DNA of 64,000 bases from Pseudomonas rhizoryzae (lineage in GTDB: Bacteria; Pseudomonadota; Gammaproteobacteria; Pseudomonadales; Pseudomonadaceae): contig NZ_SULM01000014.1 in the NCBI RefSeq assembly GCF_005250615.1, forward strand, positions 1 through 64,000, in the 5' to 3' direction. The notes under the pieces are model-generated. The model did not search any database, was not told the DNA's origin, and worked only from the letters and a program-made list of their open reading frames with translations. The stretch's first letter is position 1. Each line of letters opens with the position of its first letter. The translations under genes were made by a program, and so were the position numbers. This document shows positions 42,136 to 50,909 of the stretch, piece after piece.

Positions 42136-43089
42136 TCAGCTGAATTGATAGCGGTACTGCGCCGGGGTCAGCCCCAAATGGCCCTGGAAGGCGGTGCGCA
42201 TGCACCTGTCACTGGCGAAGCCGCTGCGAAAGGCCACCGTCTTCAGGGGCAGGTCACTGGTCTCCAGCAATCCACGGGCGTGATCGATGCGCGCCCGCAG
42301 CACGAATTCCAGAGGCGTCATGCCGGTGTCGCGCTTGAACACCCGGGCGAAGTTGCGGGTGCCCATGGTCGCCAGTTCGGCAAGACGGCTGATCGAATAG
42401 GCCTGGTCGATATGGGCCACCACATGGCGCTGGACCTGGGTGATGGGCGTCGTCGCTTCCGGGTCGTCGAACAGCGGGCTGAACTGCGCCTGCTTGCCCT
42501 GGCGCTGGGTCACCACCACCAGCACCTTGGCCACCTCGCGGGCGATGACCTTGCCGTGGTCCTCGGCCACCAGGGCCAGCGCCAGGTCGATACCGGCGGT
42601 GACCCCGGCCGAGGTCAGCAACGGGCCGTCGCTCAGGTAGATCTCGTCGGCCGTCACCTGGGCGCGGGGAAACCGCCGCGCCAGGCGCTCGCGGTAATTC
42701 CAGTGGGTGGTCACCTGGCGCCCATCGAGCAGCCCGGCGCTGCCGAGCAGGAAGGTCCCGGTGCAGACCGCGCCATAACGGCTGCAGCTATCGGGCACCT
42801 GGCGCAGCCAGGCGGCGGTATCGGGGTGCGGCTCGTTGTAGGCGCCGGGCCCCCCGGGGACCAGCAACAGGTCGTAGGCCGCGGGCGGTTGAGCCGTGGT
42901 GAGATCGGTGCGGATCGTCATGCCATTCGAACAGCGCAGGGTGCGCCGCCGCCCGGCGGCGATGGTCACGAGGCGATAGTGGTCATCCGCCGGCAGATAG
43001 CGATTGGCGATGGAAAACACCTCCACCGGCCCGGCGAAATCCAGCATCAACACCTCGGGGACCAGCAGGAAAGCCACTGTCCTCGTCAT
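42136..43089 (-). CDS. GlxA-family AraC regulator with DJ-1/PfpI-like domain
   Basis: A 317-residue protein. Residues 1-190 form a DJ-1/PfpI-like sensor domain (FLLVPEVLMLDFAGPVEVFSIAN; Cys109 in GAVCTGTFLLGSAGLL at the nucleophile-elbow position). Residues about 217-317 form the AraC DNA-binding domain (HIDQAYSISRLAELATMGTRNFARVFKRDTGMTPLEFVLRARIDHA). This is the GlxA layout used for regulators of amine, choline or arginine metabolism. It stands alone; no target can be named. Confidence 0.9.
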   Translation of the reverse strand: MTRTVAFLLVPEVLMLDFAGPVEVFSIANRYLPADDHYRLVTIAAGRRRTLRCSNGMTIRTDLTTAQPPAAYDLLLVPGGPGAYNEPHPDTAAWLRQVPDSCSRYGAVCTGTFLLGSAGLLDGRQVTTHWNYRERLARRFPRAQVTADEIYLSDGPLLTSAGVTAGIDLALALVAEDHGKVIAREVAKVLVVVTQRQGKQAQFSPLFDDPEATTPITQVQRHVVAHIDQAYSISRLAELATMGTRNFARVFKRDTGMTPLEFVLRARIDHARGLLETSDLPLKTVAFRSGFASDRCMRTAFQGHLGLTPAQYRYQFS

Positions 43090-43323
43090 GGCGATACGTC
43101 CTTATCCGTGTAGCGAATTATCCCTGGGCGGTGGCGCCGCCCGAGTGAAGTTTGAGGTGAGGATAAGAACTTACGCCACGAGGGCAAGCTGCTTTTGTCT
43201 GTGTATTACCCATTGCACATCAGGATCTGCATTTACCGGCATACCTCGATAGCCACTCATACCGACCCCGCGTCCAGTCGCCGTTTCGCTGGAAACCTTG
43301 CGCATCAAACGGTCCCAATCGCG

Positions 43324-44826
43324 CTAGCCCGGGCGTCTTGGCTTGAGCATTACCAGCGTGACCAGCCCGATCAGTGCAGTGACGAGGCTCGCGCCTTTCA
43401 GCAGCGTTCCGAAGCTATCCAGGTAAGCCTGGCGGAGCACCTCGGCGGTGGCCAGAGATACGCCCTGGAGATCGCCCAGTGCCAACTGCTGGGCCAACGC
43501 CAGCCGTGCCGGGGCGGACCAATCGACCAGCGAGTGGGCGAGCAGCTGCTCTATCAAGGCGCTCAAGAGCGCGAAAGCTATTGCCAGGATCACGCCTTCA
43601 CTGGCGACCCGGACGGTATTGAAGATACCGGCCGCCATGCCGGCTCGCTCACGGGGTACGACGCCTACCGCCAGCCCATCCATCAGCCCCCAGGGGAGCC
43701 CGGTGCCCACGCCGATCATGGCCAGGCAGAGCAACGTCGCGGGGAGTTCACTGCCCAGGGCGAAGCGGCTGAGCGCCAGGAGACCAGCCGCTGCGAACAG
43801 GAATCCGAACGCGCAAAGGCGTCCGGCCGGCACCCAACGGGTCAGCCAGGCCGCCAGCAGCGGGACCACCAGCAACGGCAGGGTCAGCGCCAGCAGTACC
43901 AGACCTGCGCGAGTCGCCCCCAAACCCTCCACGCCGATCAGGCGCAGCGGCAACAAGACGATGAACACGATGTAGCAGACGCAGGTACCGATAGGCAGCA
44001 GTTGTACGCCGAGGAAACGCGGCAGGCGAAACAGCCGCAGCTCCAGCATCGGCCGCGGGCTACCTAGTTGTCCGCGTACGAACAGCAGCAGACCAAGAGC
44101 TGCGAGCAGCAACAGGAATGTCACCCCAAGCGAGGTCCAGCCTTGGCGAGGCCCCAGGATGACGGCGGAGGTAAAGGCCACCAGCATGCAGGAAAAGCTC
44201 AATACCCCCGGAACATCGAGACGACTCGCCTGCGGATCGCGACTCTCCCGCATACACTTCAGTGCCACCAGCGCGGCAACACCGGCCAGCAGGGCGGTCA
44301 ACAGAAAGATGGCTCGCCAGCCCCATCCGTCCAGCAACATCCCGCAAAGCAGCGGGCCGCAGGCCAACCCTAGACCGAAGGTCGTGCCGAGCAGGCTGAA
44401 GACGCGCGTGCGCGCCGGCCCTTCGAACTCCTGGGCCAGCGCCGCGCTACCACCCGCCAGGGCTGCGGCTGCCGCCACGCCCTGGAGTCCACGCAACGCA
44501 TCGAGCCACAGAATCGAAGGAGCGCCGGCGAGCAGCAGCGAAACGAGGGTGAAGCCGGCAATACCGCCGATAAACAGGCGCTTGCGGCCATAGCGATCAG
44601 CCAAGGTCCCCGCGGCCAGGAGCAGGCTGCCGAAGCTGAGCATGAAGGCATTGGTGATCCAGGTCATGGCCACGGCATCGGCGTGCAACGCCATGCCTAT
44701 GGCGGGCGTCGCCACAGCGCCGCCGGTGAAGCTCAGCGGCAATACCAGGGCGGCCAGGCAGATGGCCAGGACGATCGAATAGCGGCCGGACGCAGTAGGC
44801 GTGACCTCGGCTGAGAACTTGTGCAC
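43324..44826 (-). CDS. MFS drug exporter, DHA2 family (14 helices)
   Basis: A 500-residue, 14-helix DHA2-type exporter (SmvA/QacA/EmrB-like): PLSFTGGAVATPAIGMALHADAVAMTWITNAFMLSFGSLLLAAGTLADRYGRKRLFI at the N-terminus, and FGLGLACGPLLCGMLLDGWGWRAIFLL (antiporter motif C). It is divergent from a LysR gene at 44967 across 140 bases, the usual arrangement for an inducible drug exporter. Substrate unknown. Confidence 0.88.
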   Translation of the reverse strand: MHKFSAEVTPTASGRYSIVLAICLAALVLPLSFTGGAVATPAIGMALHADAVAMTWITNAFMLSFGSLLLAAGTLADRYGRKRLFIGGIAGFTLVSLLLAGAPSILWLDALRGLQGVAAAAALAGGSAALAQEFEGPARTRVFSLLGTTFGLGLACGPLLCGMLLDGWGWRAIFLLTALLAGVAALVALKCMRESRDPQASRLDVPGVLSFSCMLVAFTSAVILGPRQGWTSLGVTFLLLLAALGLLLFVRGQLGSPRPMLELRLFRLPRFLGVQLLPIGTCVCYIVFIVLLPLRLIGVEGLGATRAGLVLLALTLPLLVVPLLAAWLTRWVPAGRLCAFGFLFAAAGLLALSRFALGSELPATLLCLAMIGVGTGLPWGLMDGLAVGVVPRERAGMAAGIFNTVRVASEGVILAIAFALLSALIEQLLAHSLVDWSAPARLALAQQLALGDLQGVSLATAEVLRQAYLDSFGTLLKGASLVTALIGLVTLVMLKPRRPG

Positions 44827-44966
44827 GGTGGAATTCCTGCGGATTCGACAGCCGGCCGGACTGTCGGGGTGAGCGCGCGACGAATTCGGCTCACCTTATC
44901 CAGGACGCAATCAGCGATAAACAAGGCTAAGATCCACTGATAACGGAGCAAAAGGACTCAATCGGA

Positions 44967-45899
44967 ATGGACAGCCTCACTAGCCTGGTCGCTTTCGTGA
45001 AGACCGCGGATGCCTTGAGTTTCGTGAACGCCGGCCAAGCCATGGGGATCTCGGCGTCCGCCGTCGGTAAGAACGTGGCCAAGCTCGAAGCTTCCTTGAA
45101 GGTCCGGCTGTTTCATCGCAGCACCCGCAAGGTCAGTCTTACGCCGGAGGGCGCGCTGTTCTACGAACGTTGCAAGCGTGTGCTGGATGAATTGGAAGAG
45201 GCCCGAGCGCTGCTTTCCCAAGCCGCGCAGACGCCCCAGGGTCGGCTCAAGGTCAGCCTGCCAACCATCGGTTATCGGTTTCTGCTGCCTCACCTAGCGC
45301 CCTTTCGCCAGCGCTATCCGCAGATCGAGCTGGAGCTCGACTTCAACGACGAACTGGTCGACGTGATCGAGGAAGGCTTTGATGTGGTCATCCGCAGCGG
45401 TGGCCTGGCCGACAACAAGTTGATGGCCAAACGCCTGGGCCCTTTCCGCTTCGTCCTGTGCGCCGCACCCGCCTACCTGAGCCAGCATGGGCGACCCTCC
45501 ATCCCGGCGGACCTGGAGCAGCACGACTGCCTGCGCTATCGCTTCGTCACCACGGGCAAGATCATGGATTGGACCCTGTCGGCCGATCCGCTCTTCACCC
45601 GTCTGCACCTGCCGACCACCCTGGTGCTCAACAACATGGAAGCCCTGCTCATGGCGGCGCAGGACGGCCATGGCATCGCCTTCATGCCGGACTTCCTGGT
45701 GCGGGACGCCCTCGCGGAGGGCAAGCTGCAAACGCTGCTGGATGCCTTCACCCGGGACGAAGGCCAGTTCTGGGCGCTCTGGCCTTCCAGCCGCCACCTT
45801 TCCCCAAAGGTCCGGGTATTCGTGGAGTTCATCGAGCAGCGACTATTCAAGGCCCCTGCCCTTGCGAACCCTACCCCCGCCGCAACCGGATCAGCGTGA
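44967..45899 (+). CDS. LysR-family transcriptional regulator
   Basis: A 310-residue LysR protein with MDSLTSLVAFVKTADALSFVNAGQAMGISASAVGKNVAKLEASLKVRLFHRSTRKVSLTPEG as the winged helix. It belongs to the CrgA/DmlR-like branch. It is divergent from the DHA2 exporter gene and probably controls it. The last 29 bases overlap the end of the metallophosphoesterase gene on the other strand. Confidence 0.9.
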   Translation: MDSLTSLVAFVKTADALSFVNAGQAMGISASAVGKNVAKLEASLKVRLFHRSTRKVSLTPEGALFYERCKRVLDELEEARALLSQAAQTPQGRLKVSLPTIGYRFLLPHLAPFRQRYPQIELELDFNDELVDVIEEGFDVVIRSGGLADNKLMAKRLGPFRFVLCAAPAYLSQHGRPSIPADLEQHDCLRYRFVTTGKIMDWTLSADPLFTRLHLPTTLVLNNMEALLMAAQDGHGIAFMPDFLVRDALAEGKLQTLLDAFTRDEGQFWALWPSSRHLSPKVRVFVEFIEQRLFKAPALANPTPAATGSA

Positions 45900-46989
45900 T
45901 CTCGCTCGGCGCGCCGAATCTCAGCGGCGGGCCCCAGTAGCCGGTGCCGCGGCTGATGTAGACGGTCAGCCGGCCCAGGCGGTGGATGCCGGCCACCCAG
46001 GGTTGCTGGAAGCGGACGAAGTACATCCAGGGCCAGAACTGGCCGCCGTGGGTATGGCCGGAGAGCTGCAGGTCGGCGCCGGCGGCCTCGGCCTTGGGGG
46101 CCGAGCGCGGCTGGTGGGCCAGCAGCAAGCGGAACAGCCCCTCCGGGGCGCCGGCGAAGGCGGCCGCGGCGTCGCTCCTGTGGCTTGGGACGTAGAGCGG
46201 CGCCGAGTAGTCGGTGATGCCGCCCAGTACGAAGGGCGTGCCCTGATGTTCCAGCACCCGGTGCTCGTCGATCAGCAGCGCCAGCCCCTGTTCGCGCCAG
46301 GCGCGCACCCAGGCCTCGGCACCGGAGTAGTACTCGTGGTTGCCGGTGATGGCGTAGGTGCCCAGGCGCGCCTTGAGCCCTTGCAGCGGCAGGAATTCAT
46401 GGCGCAGCTCGGCCACGCTGCCGTCCACCAGGTCGCCGGTGATGGCCACCAGGTCGGCATCCAGGCCATTGACCCTATCGACGATGCGTTGCAGGTAGCC
46501 GGCCTTGATGGTCGGGCCGATGTGCAGGTCGCTCAGCTGCACGATACGCAGCCCGTCCAGGCCGGCGGGCAGCGCCGGCAGAGCCAGCTCCACCTCCCTG
46601 ACCTTAGCCGTGCGCCGGGCGTTGTAGAGGCTTCTCAGCGCCACCAGCAGCACCAGTCCCAGCACCGCCCAGGCACTGCCGCTGCGCCAGGCGGCGTCCA
46701 GCGGGTGGCCGACCAGACTGGCCAGGGCCATGACCAGGCCGCGCAGCAGGCTGAAGATCGCCAGGCTGGAAAACACGCCCATGGCGATCAGCGCCGCCCA
46801 GGCCAGCAGCCGCGAACGCATGTCCCGCGAGCGAAAGCCCAGGGGCACCAGGACGAAGGACAGGATTAGCAGGAGCCAGAACGGCAGCTGTCCGGCCAGC
46901 GATAGGCCGAGATCGCCGATCAGGCTGACCCCGATGAACAGGTGCAGGGCGAGAAGAACCAGGTACATCGCGGTACGGGAACGGAACAT
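45871..46989 (-). CDS. Membrane-anchored metallophosphoesterase (YaeI/YkuE-like)
   Basis: A 372-residue protein: three or four N-terminal helices (residues 5-125), then a calcineurin-like phosphoesterase domain with the full motif set: SDLHIGP (about 157), GDLVDG, GNHEYY and SGHTHGGQ. YaeI-type enzymes cleave UDP-2,3-diacylglucosamine-like or phosphodiester substrates at the membrane. No partner gene; it overlaps the LysR gene end by 29 bases in convergent orientation. Confidence 0.9.
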   Translation of the reverse strand: MFRSRTAMYLVLLALHLFIGVSLIGDLGLSLAGQLPFWLLLILSFVLVPLGFRSRDMRSRLLAWAALIAMGVFSSLAIFSLLRGLVMALASLVGHPLDAAWRSGSAWAVLGLVLLVALRSLYNARRTAKVREVELALPALPAGLDGLRIVQLSDLHIGPTIKAGYLQRIVDRVNGLDADLVAITGDLVDGSVAELRHEFLPLQGLKARLGTYAITGNHEYYSGAEAWVRAWREQGLALLIDEHRVLEHQGTPFVLGGITDYSAPLYVPSHRSDAAAAFAGAPEGLFRLLLAHQPRSAPKAEAAGADLQLSGHTHGGQFWPWMYFVRFQQPWVAGIHRLGRLTVYISRGTGYWGPPLRFGAPSEITLIRLRRG

Positions 46990-47086
46990 GGAGGGCCCTG
47001 GGGCGAGGAGAGGGTTCTACCTTAGCACCCTACCGACTGGGCTCCAGCGCCCTGGTTGTTTCCAGCTACACCGATTCAGCCTGCAT

Positions 47087-48379
47087 TCAGCGCGGCTTCG
47101 TCTCCTCCGTCTGGACGGCCTGGTCCGCTCGCCGGCCCAGGTAGAAGCCCAGCCAGGCCCAGAGCGCCGCGCAGGCGGCACCGATCAGCGCCGGTAGCCA
47201 GGCGCCATGGCCGAGCAGGTCCAGCAGGCTCTTGGCCCAGCCACTGGCGGCGTCACCGGCGCGGTAGACCACGGTGTCGATGAAGTTCTTGGCCTTGTAC
47301 TTGGTCTCGGCGTCCAGCGGCGCGAAGAGCATCTCGCGGCCCGGGCGGATGAAGGCGTATTCGCCGATGCGCCGCACGATCATCAGGCCCGCCAGCATGG
47401 CGAAGGTGGGCAGCAGCGCGAGCCCCAAGAAGCCCACACACATCAGCAGCGGCACTCCGGCCAGCAGGACGCGCACGCCCAGCCGCTGGGCCAAGCGCCC
47501 GGTGATCAGCACCTGGCTGGCCAGGGCGCCAGCCTGGACCACGAAGTCCAGCAGCCCGAACACCTGCACCTGGCGCGCCCGGTCGGGGAACAGTTCGGCC
47601 ACCAGCCGCGCCTGCTCGAAATAGAGAAAGGTGCTGACCGTGGCCAGCAGGATGACGAAGGCGCTCACCGCCAGCAGATAGGGCGAGGCCAGCACCCGGG
47701 TGAGGCCACTGAAGGGATTGCCGGCCACCGGGCGCCGCGGACTTTCCGTCGGCGCTGCGCCCGGTCGCCCGGCACCGCGGGTCTCGCGCCAACCCAACAA
47801 ATAGGCCTTGAGTGCCAGGGCTAGGAGTAGCAGCGCGGCGGCCAGCAGCGCGAGGCCCGCCTCGCCGACCAGGGGCGCCAGGGCCGCGGCCAATACCGGG
47901 CCGAGCAGGCCACCGACACTGGCCCCGGCGGCGATGAAGGCGAACAACCGCCGCGCCTGGGCGCCGTCGAAGACATCGGCCATCAGACTCCAGGCCACCG
48001 AGACCACGAAGAGGTTGTAGACCGAGATCCAGACGTAGAAGGTGCGCGCCAGCCAGACGCTGTCGCCCAGGCTGGCGAAGCAGGCGGCGAAGGCCAGCAG
48101 ATTAAGCGCGAAGAAGCCATAGACCCAGTCGACGAAGCGAATCCGCGCCACCCGCGAGTTGAGCCAGGCGAACAGGGGTACGGCCAGCAGCATCACCAGA
48201 AAGGTGGCGGTGAACAGCCACTGCAGATTCTCTACCCCACCGGCGATGCCCATGGCCTCGCGGATCGGCCGCAGCATGAAGTAGCCGGCGAACAGGCAAA
48301 GGAACAGCGCGAAACCCGCCAGGGCCGCGGACGACTCGCCGGCGCGGGCGTCGAGGACGCGACCGAGCCAGTCCTTCAT
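47087..48379 (-). CDS. NTP/NDP exchange transporter (Tlc-like MFS superfamily)
   Basis: A 430-residue, 12-helix membrane protein with FCLFAGYFMLRPIREAMGIAGG near the N-terminus and VYNLFVVSVAWSLMADVFDGAQARRLFAFIAAGASVGGLLGP, the marks of the NTP/NDP exchange (Tlc-like) family. True ATP/ADP exchange is proven for intracellular bacteria and plastids; free-living homologues are uncharacterised. The start abuts the stop codon of the aldo/keto reductase, so the two form an operon. Confidence 0.82.
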   Translation of the reverse strand: MKDWLGRVLDARAGESSAALAGFALFLCLFAGYFMLRPIREAMGIAGGVENLQWLFTATFLVMLLAVPLFAWLNSRVARIRFVDWVYGFFALNLLAFAACFASLGDSVWLARTFYVWISVYNLFVVSVAWSLMADVFDGAQARRLFAFIAAGASVGGLLGPVLAAALAPLVGEAGLALLAAALLLLALALKAYLLGWRETRGAGRPGAAPTESPRRPVAGNPFSGLTRVLASPYLLAVSAFVILLATVSTFLYFEQARLVAELFPDRARQVQVFGLLDFVVQAGALASQVLITGRLAQRLGVRVLLAGVPLLMCVGFLGLALLPTFAMLAGLMIVRRIGEYAFIRPGREMLFAPLDAETKYKAKNFIDTVVYRAGDAASGWAKSLLDLLGHGAWLPALIGAACAALWAWLGFYLGRRADQAVQTEETKPR

Positions 48380-49297
48380 CTAGTCGAACAGCCCGGCGAT
48401 GGCCTCGCGCTGACGCGCATCCGGCAGGCGCCCACGGCCGGCCTGGAGGTTATCGACCATGTAGCGCGGATTGCTGGTGGCCGGGATTACCGCGGTCACC
48501 GCCGGGTCGGCGAGGATGAACTTGAGCAGCAGCTGCGCCCAGCTGGTAGCGCCCAGGTCGGCCGCCAGCGGCGGCAGTGGCTTGCCACGGGTGCTGGAGA
48601 GCAGGTTGCCGCGCTGGAAGGGTCGGTTGATCAGCACGGCGATGCCCTGGTCACGGCAATAGGGCAGCAGACGTTTCTCGGCTTCGCGCTCGCCCACCGA
48701 ATAGTTGAACTGCACGAAGTCGACCTTTTCCTTTTTCAGGGTAGCCAGCAGATCGTCCAGCGCCGCCTCGCGATAGTGGGTGACGCCCACGTAGCGCACC
48801 TTGCCGGCCTGCTGCTGTTCGCGCAGCAGGGCCAGTTGGTTGGCGGTGTCCTGCAGGTTGTGCACCTGGACCAGATCCAGGCGGTCGGTCTGCAAGGCCT
48901 GGAAGCTGGCGGCCAGTTGCGCCGCACCGCGCTCACGGCCGGTGGAGGACACCTTGGTGGCGAGAAAGACCCTGTCGCGGGCCTTGGCCCGCTTGACCAG
49001 CTCACCGGCCACCCGCTCGGAATTGCCGTAGCTGGGGGCCGTGTCGATGAGGCTACCACCGCCGTCCAACAGCGCCTGGAGCACCTCCTGCAACGGCGCC
49101 AGGGCGGCGTCGTTCAGCTCGACATCGAGATTGCCCGAGGTACCCAGGCCGACCACCGGTAGCGCCTCGCCGGTGCGCGGAATCTTGCGGGTCAGCAGCG
49201 GCTCGGCAGCCTGGGCGCTCTGCCACAGCCAGGGCGCGGCGGTCACGGCGGCGGCCAGGGCGGTGGTGGTCTGCAGGAAATGGCGACGGGTCGGCAT
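48380..49297 (-). CDS. Aldo/keto reductase with N-terminal export signal
   Basis: A 305-residue aldo/keto reductase. The N-terminus MPTRRHFLQTTTALAAAVTAAPWLWQSAQA is a twin-arginine-like leader. The barrel holds DTAPSYGNSE (catalytic Tyr and Asp), LATKVSS (Lys) and VHNLQD. NADP-dependent reductases are normally cytoplasmic, so export of a folded, cofactor-loaded enzyme through Tat is notable. It is followed directly by the Tlc-like transporter gene on the same strand. Confidence 0.87.
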   Translation of the reverse strand: MPTRRHFLQTTTALAAAVTAAPWLWQSAQAAEPLLTRKIPRTGEALPVVGLGTSGNLDVELNDAALAPLQEVLQALLDGGGSLIDTAPSYGNSERVAGELVKRAKARDRVFLATKVSSTGRERGAAQLAASFQALQTDRLDLVQVHNLQDTANQLALLREQQQAGKVRYVGVTHYREAALDDLLATLKKEKVDFVQFNYSVGEREAEKRLLPYCRDQGIAVLINRPFQRGNLLSSTRGKPLPPLAADLGATSWAQLLLKFILADPAVTAVIPATSNPRYMVDNLQAGRGRLPDARQREAIAGLFD

Positions 49298-49399
49298 GGC
49301 GGGCCTCGCGACGGGCAGTCAGGATAGATGACCTTTGAGTTAAGCGGTTCTTCCAACCGATCGCCCGCCGGGCTCATTGCGGCATGTTGCGACGCTCTC

Positions 49400-49492
49400 G
49401 TAGGTTGGCGCTGAGCGCAGCGAAGCCCAACGTTGCCCAGTTTGAACCTCCCTGTTGGGCTTCGACGATGGAGCCGTCTCAACCCAACCTAC
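49400..49492. repeat. Imperfect long hairpin (GTAGGTTGG family)
   Basis: GTAGGTTGG (49400-49408) and CCAACCTAC (49484-49492) form the outer arms; GAAGCCCAAC and GTTGGGCTTC pair inside. This type of intergenic hairpin is common in Pseudomonas genomes. Together with the next element it fills the 285 bases between the aldo/keto reductase and UvsE genes; no gene is seen there. Confidence 0.65.
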
Positions 49493-49553
49493 ATACTGCC
49501 TCCCGTAGCCTGGACAACGGCATAGCCTTGTCCACTGGTTAGCTCTGACTGCC

Positions 49554-49589
49554 CAGTGGAAAACGCTGCGCGGTTTTCCACGCTACGGG
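49554..49589. repeat. Dispersed REP-like hairpin overlapping the uvsE stop codon
   Basis: GTGGAAAAC...GTTTTCCAC is a near-perfect hairpin in a 36-bp element repeated exactly at 50819-50854. The UvsE stop codon (complement of CTA, 49583-49585) lies inside its CGCTACGGG end. The element may serve as the transcription terminator for uvsE. The same hairpin occurs at unit junctions of the 25.8-kb array. Confidence 0.7.
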
Positions 49590-50659
49590 TTGGCGGCATC
49601 CTGGCCTGCAAGAATGCCGTGATCCGCCGGCGGCAGACTGCCATCGCCACCCAGGTAACGATCATAGAAATCCCGCACCGTGACGTTCTTGTGCTTGGCC
49701 TCGAACATGATGTCGAAGCGGTCAAGGAACTGGCAGGCGTAGCGGTTGCACCAGTCGTTCCACATCATGTCGCTGTGGCCATAGAGCAGCCGCTTGCTGA
49801 TCTGCTGTAGCAGGAACTTGATATCGATCCGCTCGGTGGGCGAGACACCCATTTCCATCAGGGCTTCCGGCGGTTGGGAGTAGTGCATGGCCGGACGCAC
49901 GCCGCGCCAGCTGTCGATGATCCGCGCCACTCGCGGTTCCCAGGGATCGATATAGGCCTCTTCGTGAATCCAGCAGTGGTGGATGTCCAGCACCACCGGC
50001 GCGAGGTCGGCCAGTTGCAGGCAGTCGTCGACACCGTAGGTCTTCTCGTCGTTCTCGAAGGTGATGCAGTTGCGCGCCTCGCTGGACAGGCGCGGCCAGA
50101 CCGCGCGGATGCCGGGCACGCCCAGGCGACCGGCGATGTGCACGTTGCACTTGAAGTCCTGGAAACGCTGGCCGTAGCCCATCAGCCGGATCATGTCGGC
50201 GTGGTATTCGAATTCCGCCAGGCTGTTCTCCACCACCTCGGGGCGATCCGAACCCAGCACGCAGAATTGTCCGGGGTGCAGCGACAGCCGCACATCGCGT
50301 CGGCGCGCCAGTTCGCCCAGGCGGCCGAAGCGATCTTCCAGCAGCGCCTGCAACTCCTGGGAACGATAGAAATAGGCGAATTCGGCATGGCTGTAGAAGG
50401 GCAGCAGGTCGCTGCTCAGGCGCAGCATGCGCAGGTTTTCCGGCTGGTCGGCGACGTGCTCGACGAATCTCAGCTGGGCGTCCAGGTTGTGGGTGACCAC
50501 GTCCAGCAGCTTGGCCTCGGCGGCGGCGCGCTCGACGCTACCCAGCCAGCGCAGGGTGGTGGTGCGGGTGTTGAAGGCCCGCTCGACCTGCTCCAATTCC
50601 TTGAGCGACAGGCTGCGCTCGGGGTGACGGTACATGCAGGCGAAGCCGATTCGATACAT
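49583..50659 (-). CDS. uvsE: UV DNA damage endonuclease (UvsE/UVDE)
   Basis: A 358-residue TIM-barrel enzyme beginning MYRIGFACMY, with LSLHPGQFCVLGSDRPEVVENS, CNVHIAG, ITFENDEKTYGVDDCL and VLDIHHCWIHEEAY, the metal-ligand segments of UVDE. UVDE nicks DNA 5' of cyclobutane dimers and other lesions, an alternative to nucleotide excision repair. It is not common in Pseudomonas. Single gene; its terminator is probably the hairpin repeat that carries the stop codon. Confidence 0.92.
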   Translation of the reverse strand: MYRIGFACMYRHPERSLSLKELEQVERAFNTRTTTLRWLGSVERAAAEAKLLDVVTHNLDAQLRFVEHVADQPENLRMLRLSSDLLPFYSHAEFAYFYRSQELQALLEDRFGRLGELARRRDVRLSLHPGQFCVLGSDRPEVVENSLAEFEYHADMIRLMGYGQRFQDFKCNVHIAGRLGVPGIRAVWPRLSSEARNCITFENDEKTYGVDDCLQLADLAPVVLDIHHCWIHEEAYIDPWEPRVARIIDSWRGVRPAMHYSQPPEALMEMGVSPTERIDIKFLLQQISKRLLYGHSDMMWNDWCNRYACQFLDRFDIMFEAKHKNVTVRDFYDRYLGGDGSLPPADHGILAGQDAANP

Positions 50660-50767
50660 GGGACGCTCGGGACAGGGACTATAGGGATTAGTCCGCAGGG
50701 CGCCGCTTGGGTGCGGGTGGGGTGATGGGTGGCGGGGTGATGCCTTGGAATGCGGGAATTGGGGCTG

Positions 50768-50898
50768 CCCTCACCCCGGCCCTCTCCCGGAGGGAAAGGG
50801 GGTGGTCCGGTAGGCAGTCAGTGGAAAACGCTGCGCGGTTTTCCACGCTACGGGAGGCAGCGGTAGGGTGGAAAACGGCGCAGCCTTTTCCACGCGTG
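50768..50898. repeat. Cluster of dispersed intergenic hairpins
   Basis: A CCCTCACCCC...CCGGAGGG unit begins at 50768. It is followed by the exact GTGGAAAAC...GTTTTCCAC element (50819-50854) and by a second GTGGAAAACGGCGCAGCC...TTTTCCAC hairpin at about 50874-50899. These are the same modules that build the 25.8-kb tandem array. They fill the gap between the UvsE and DUF445 genes. Confidence 0.75.
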
Positions 50899-50909
50899 CT
50901 CCGGATGCC

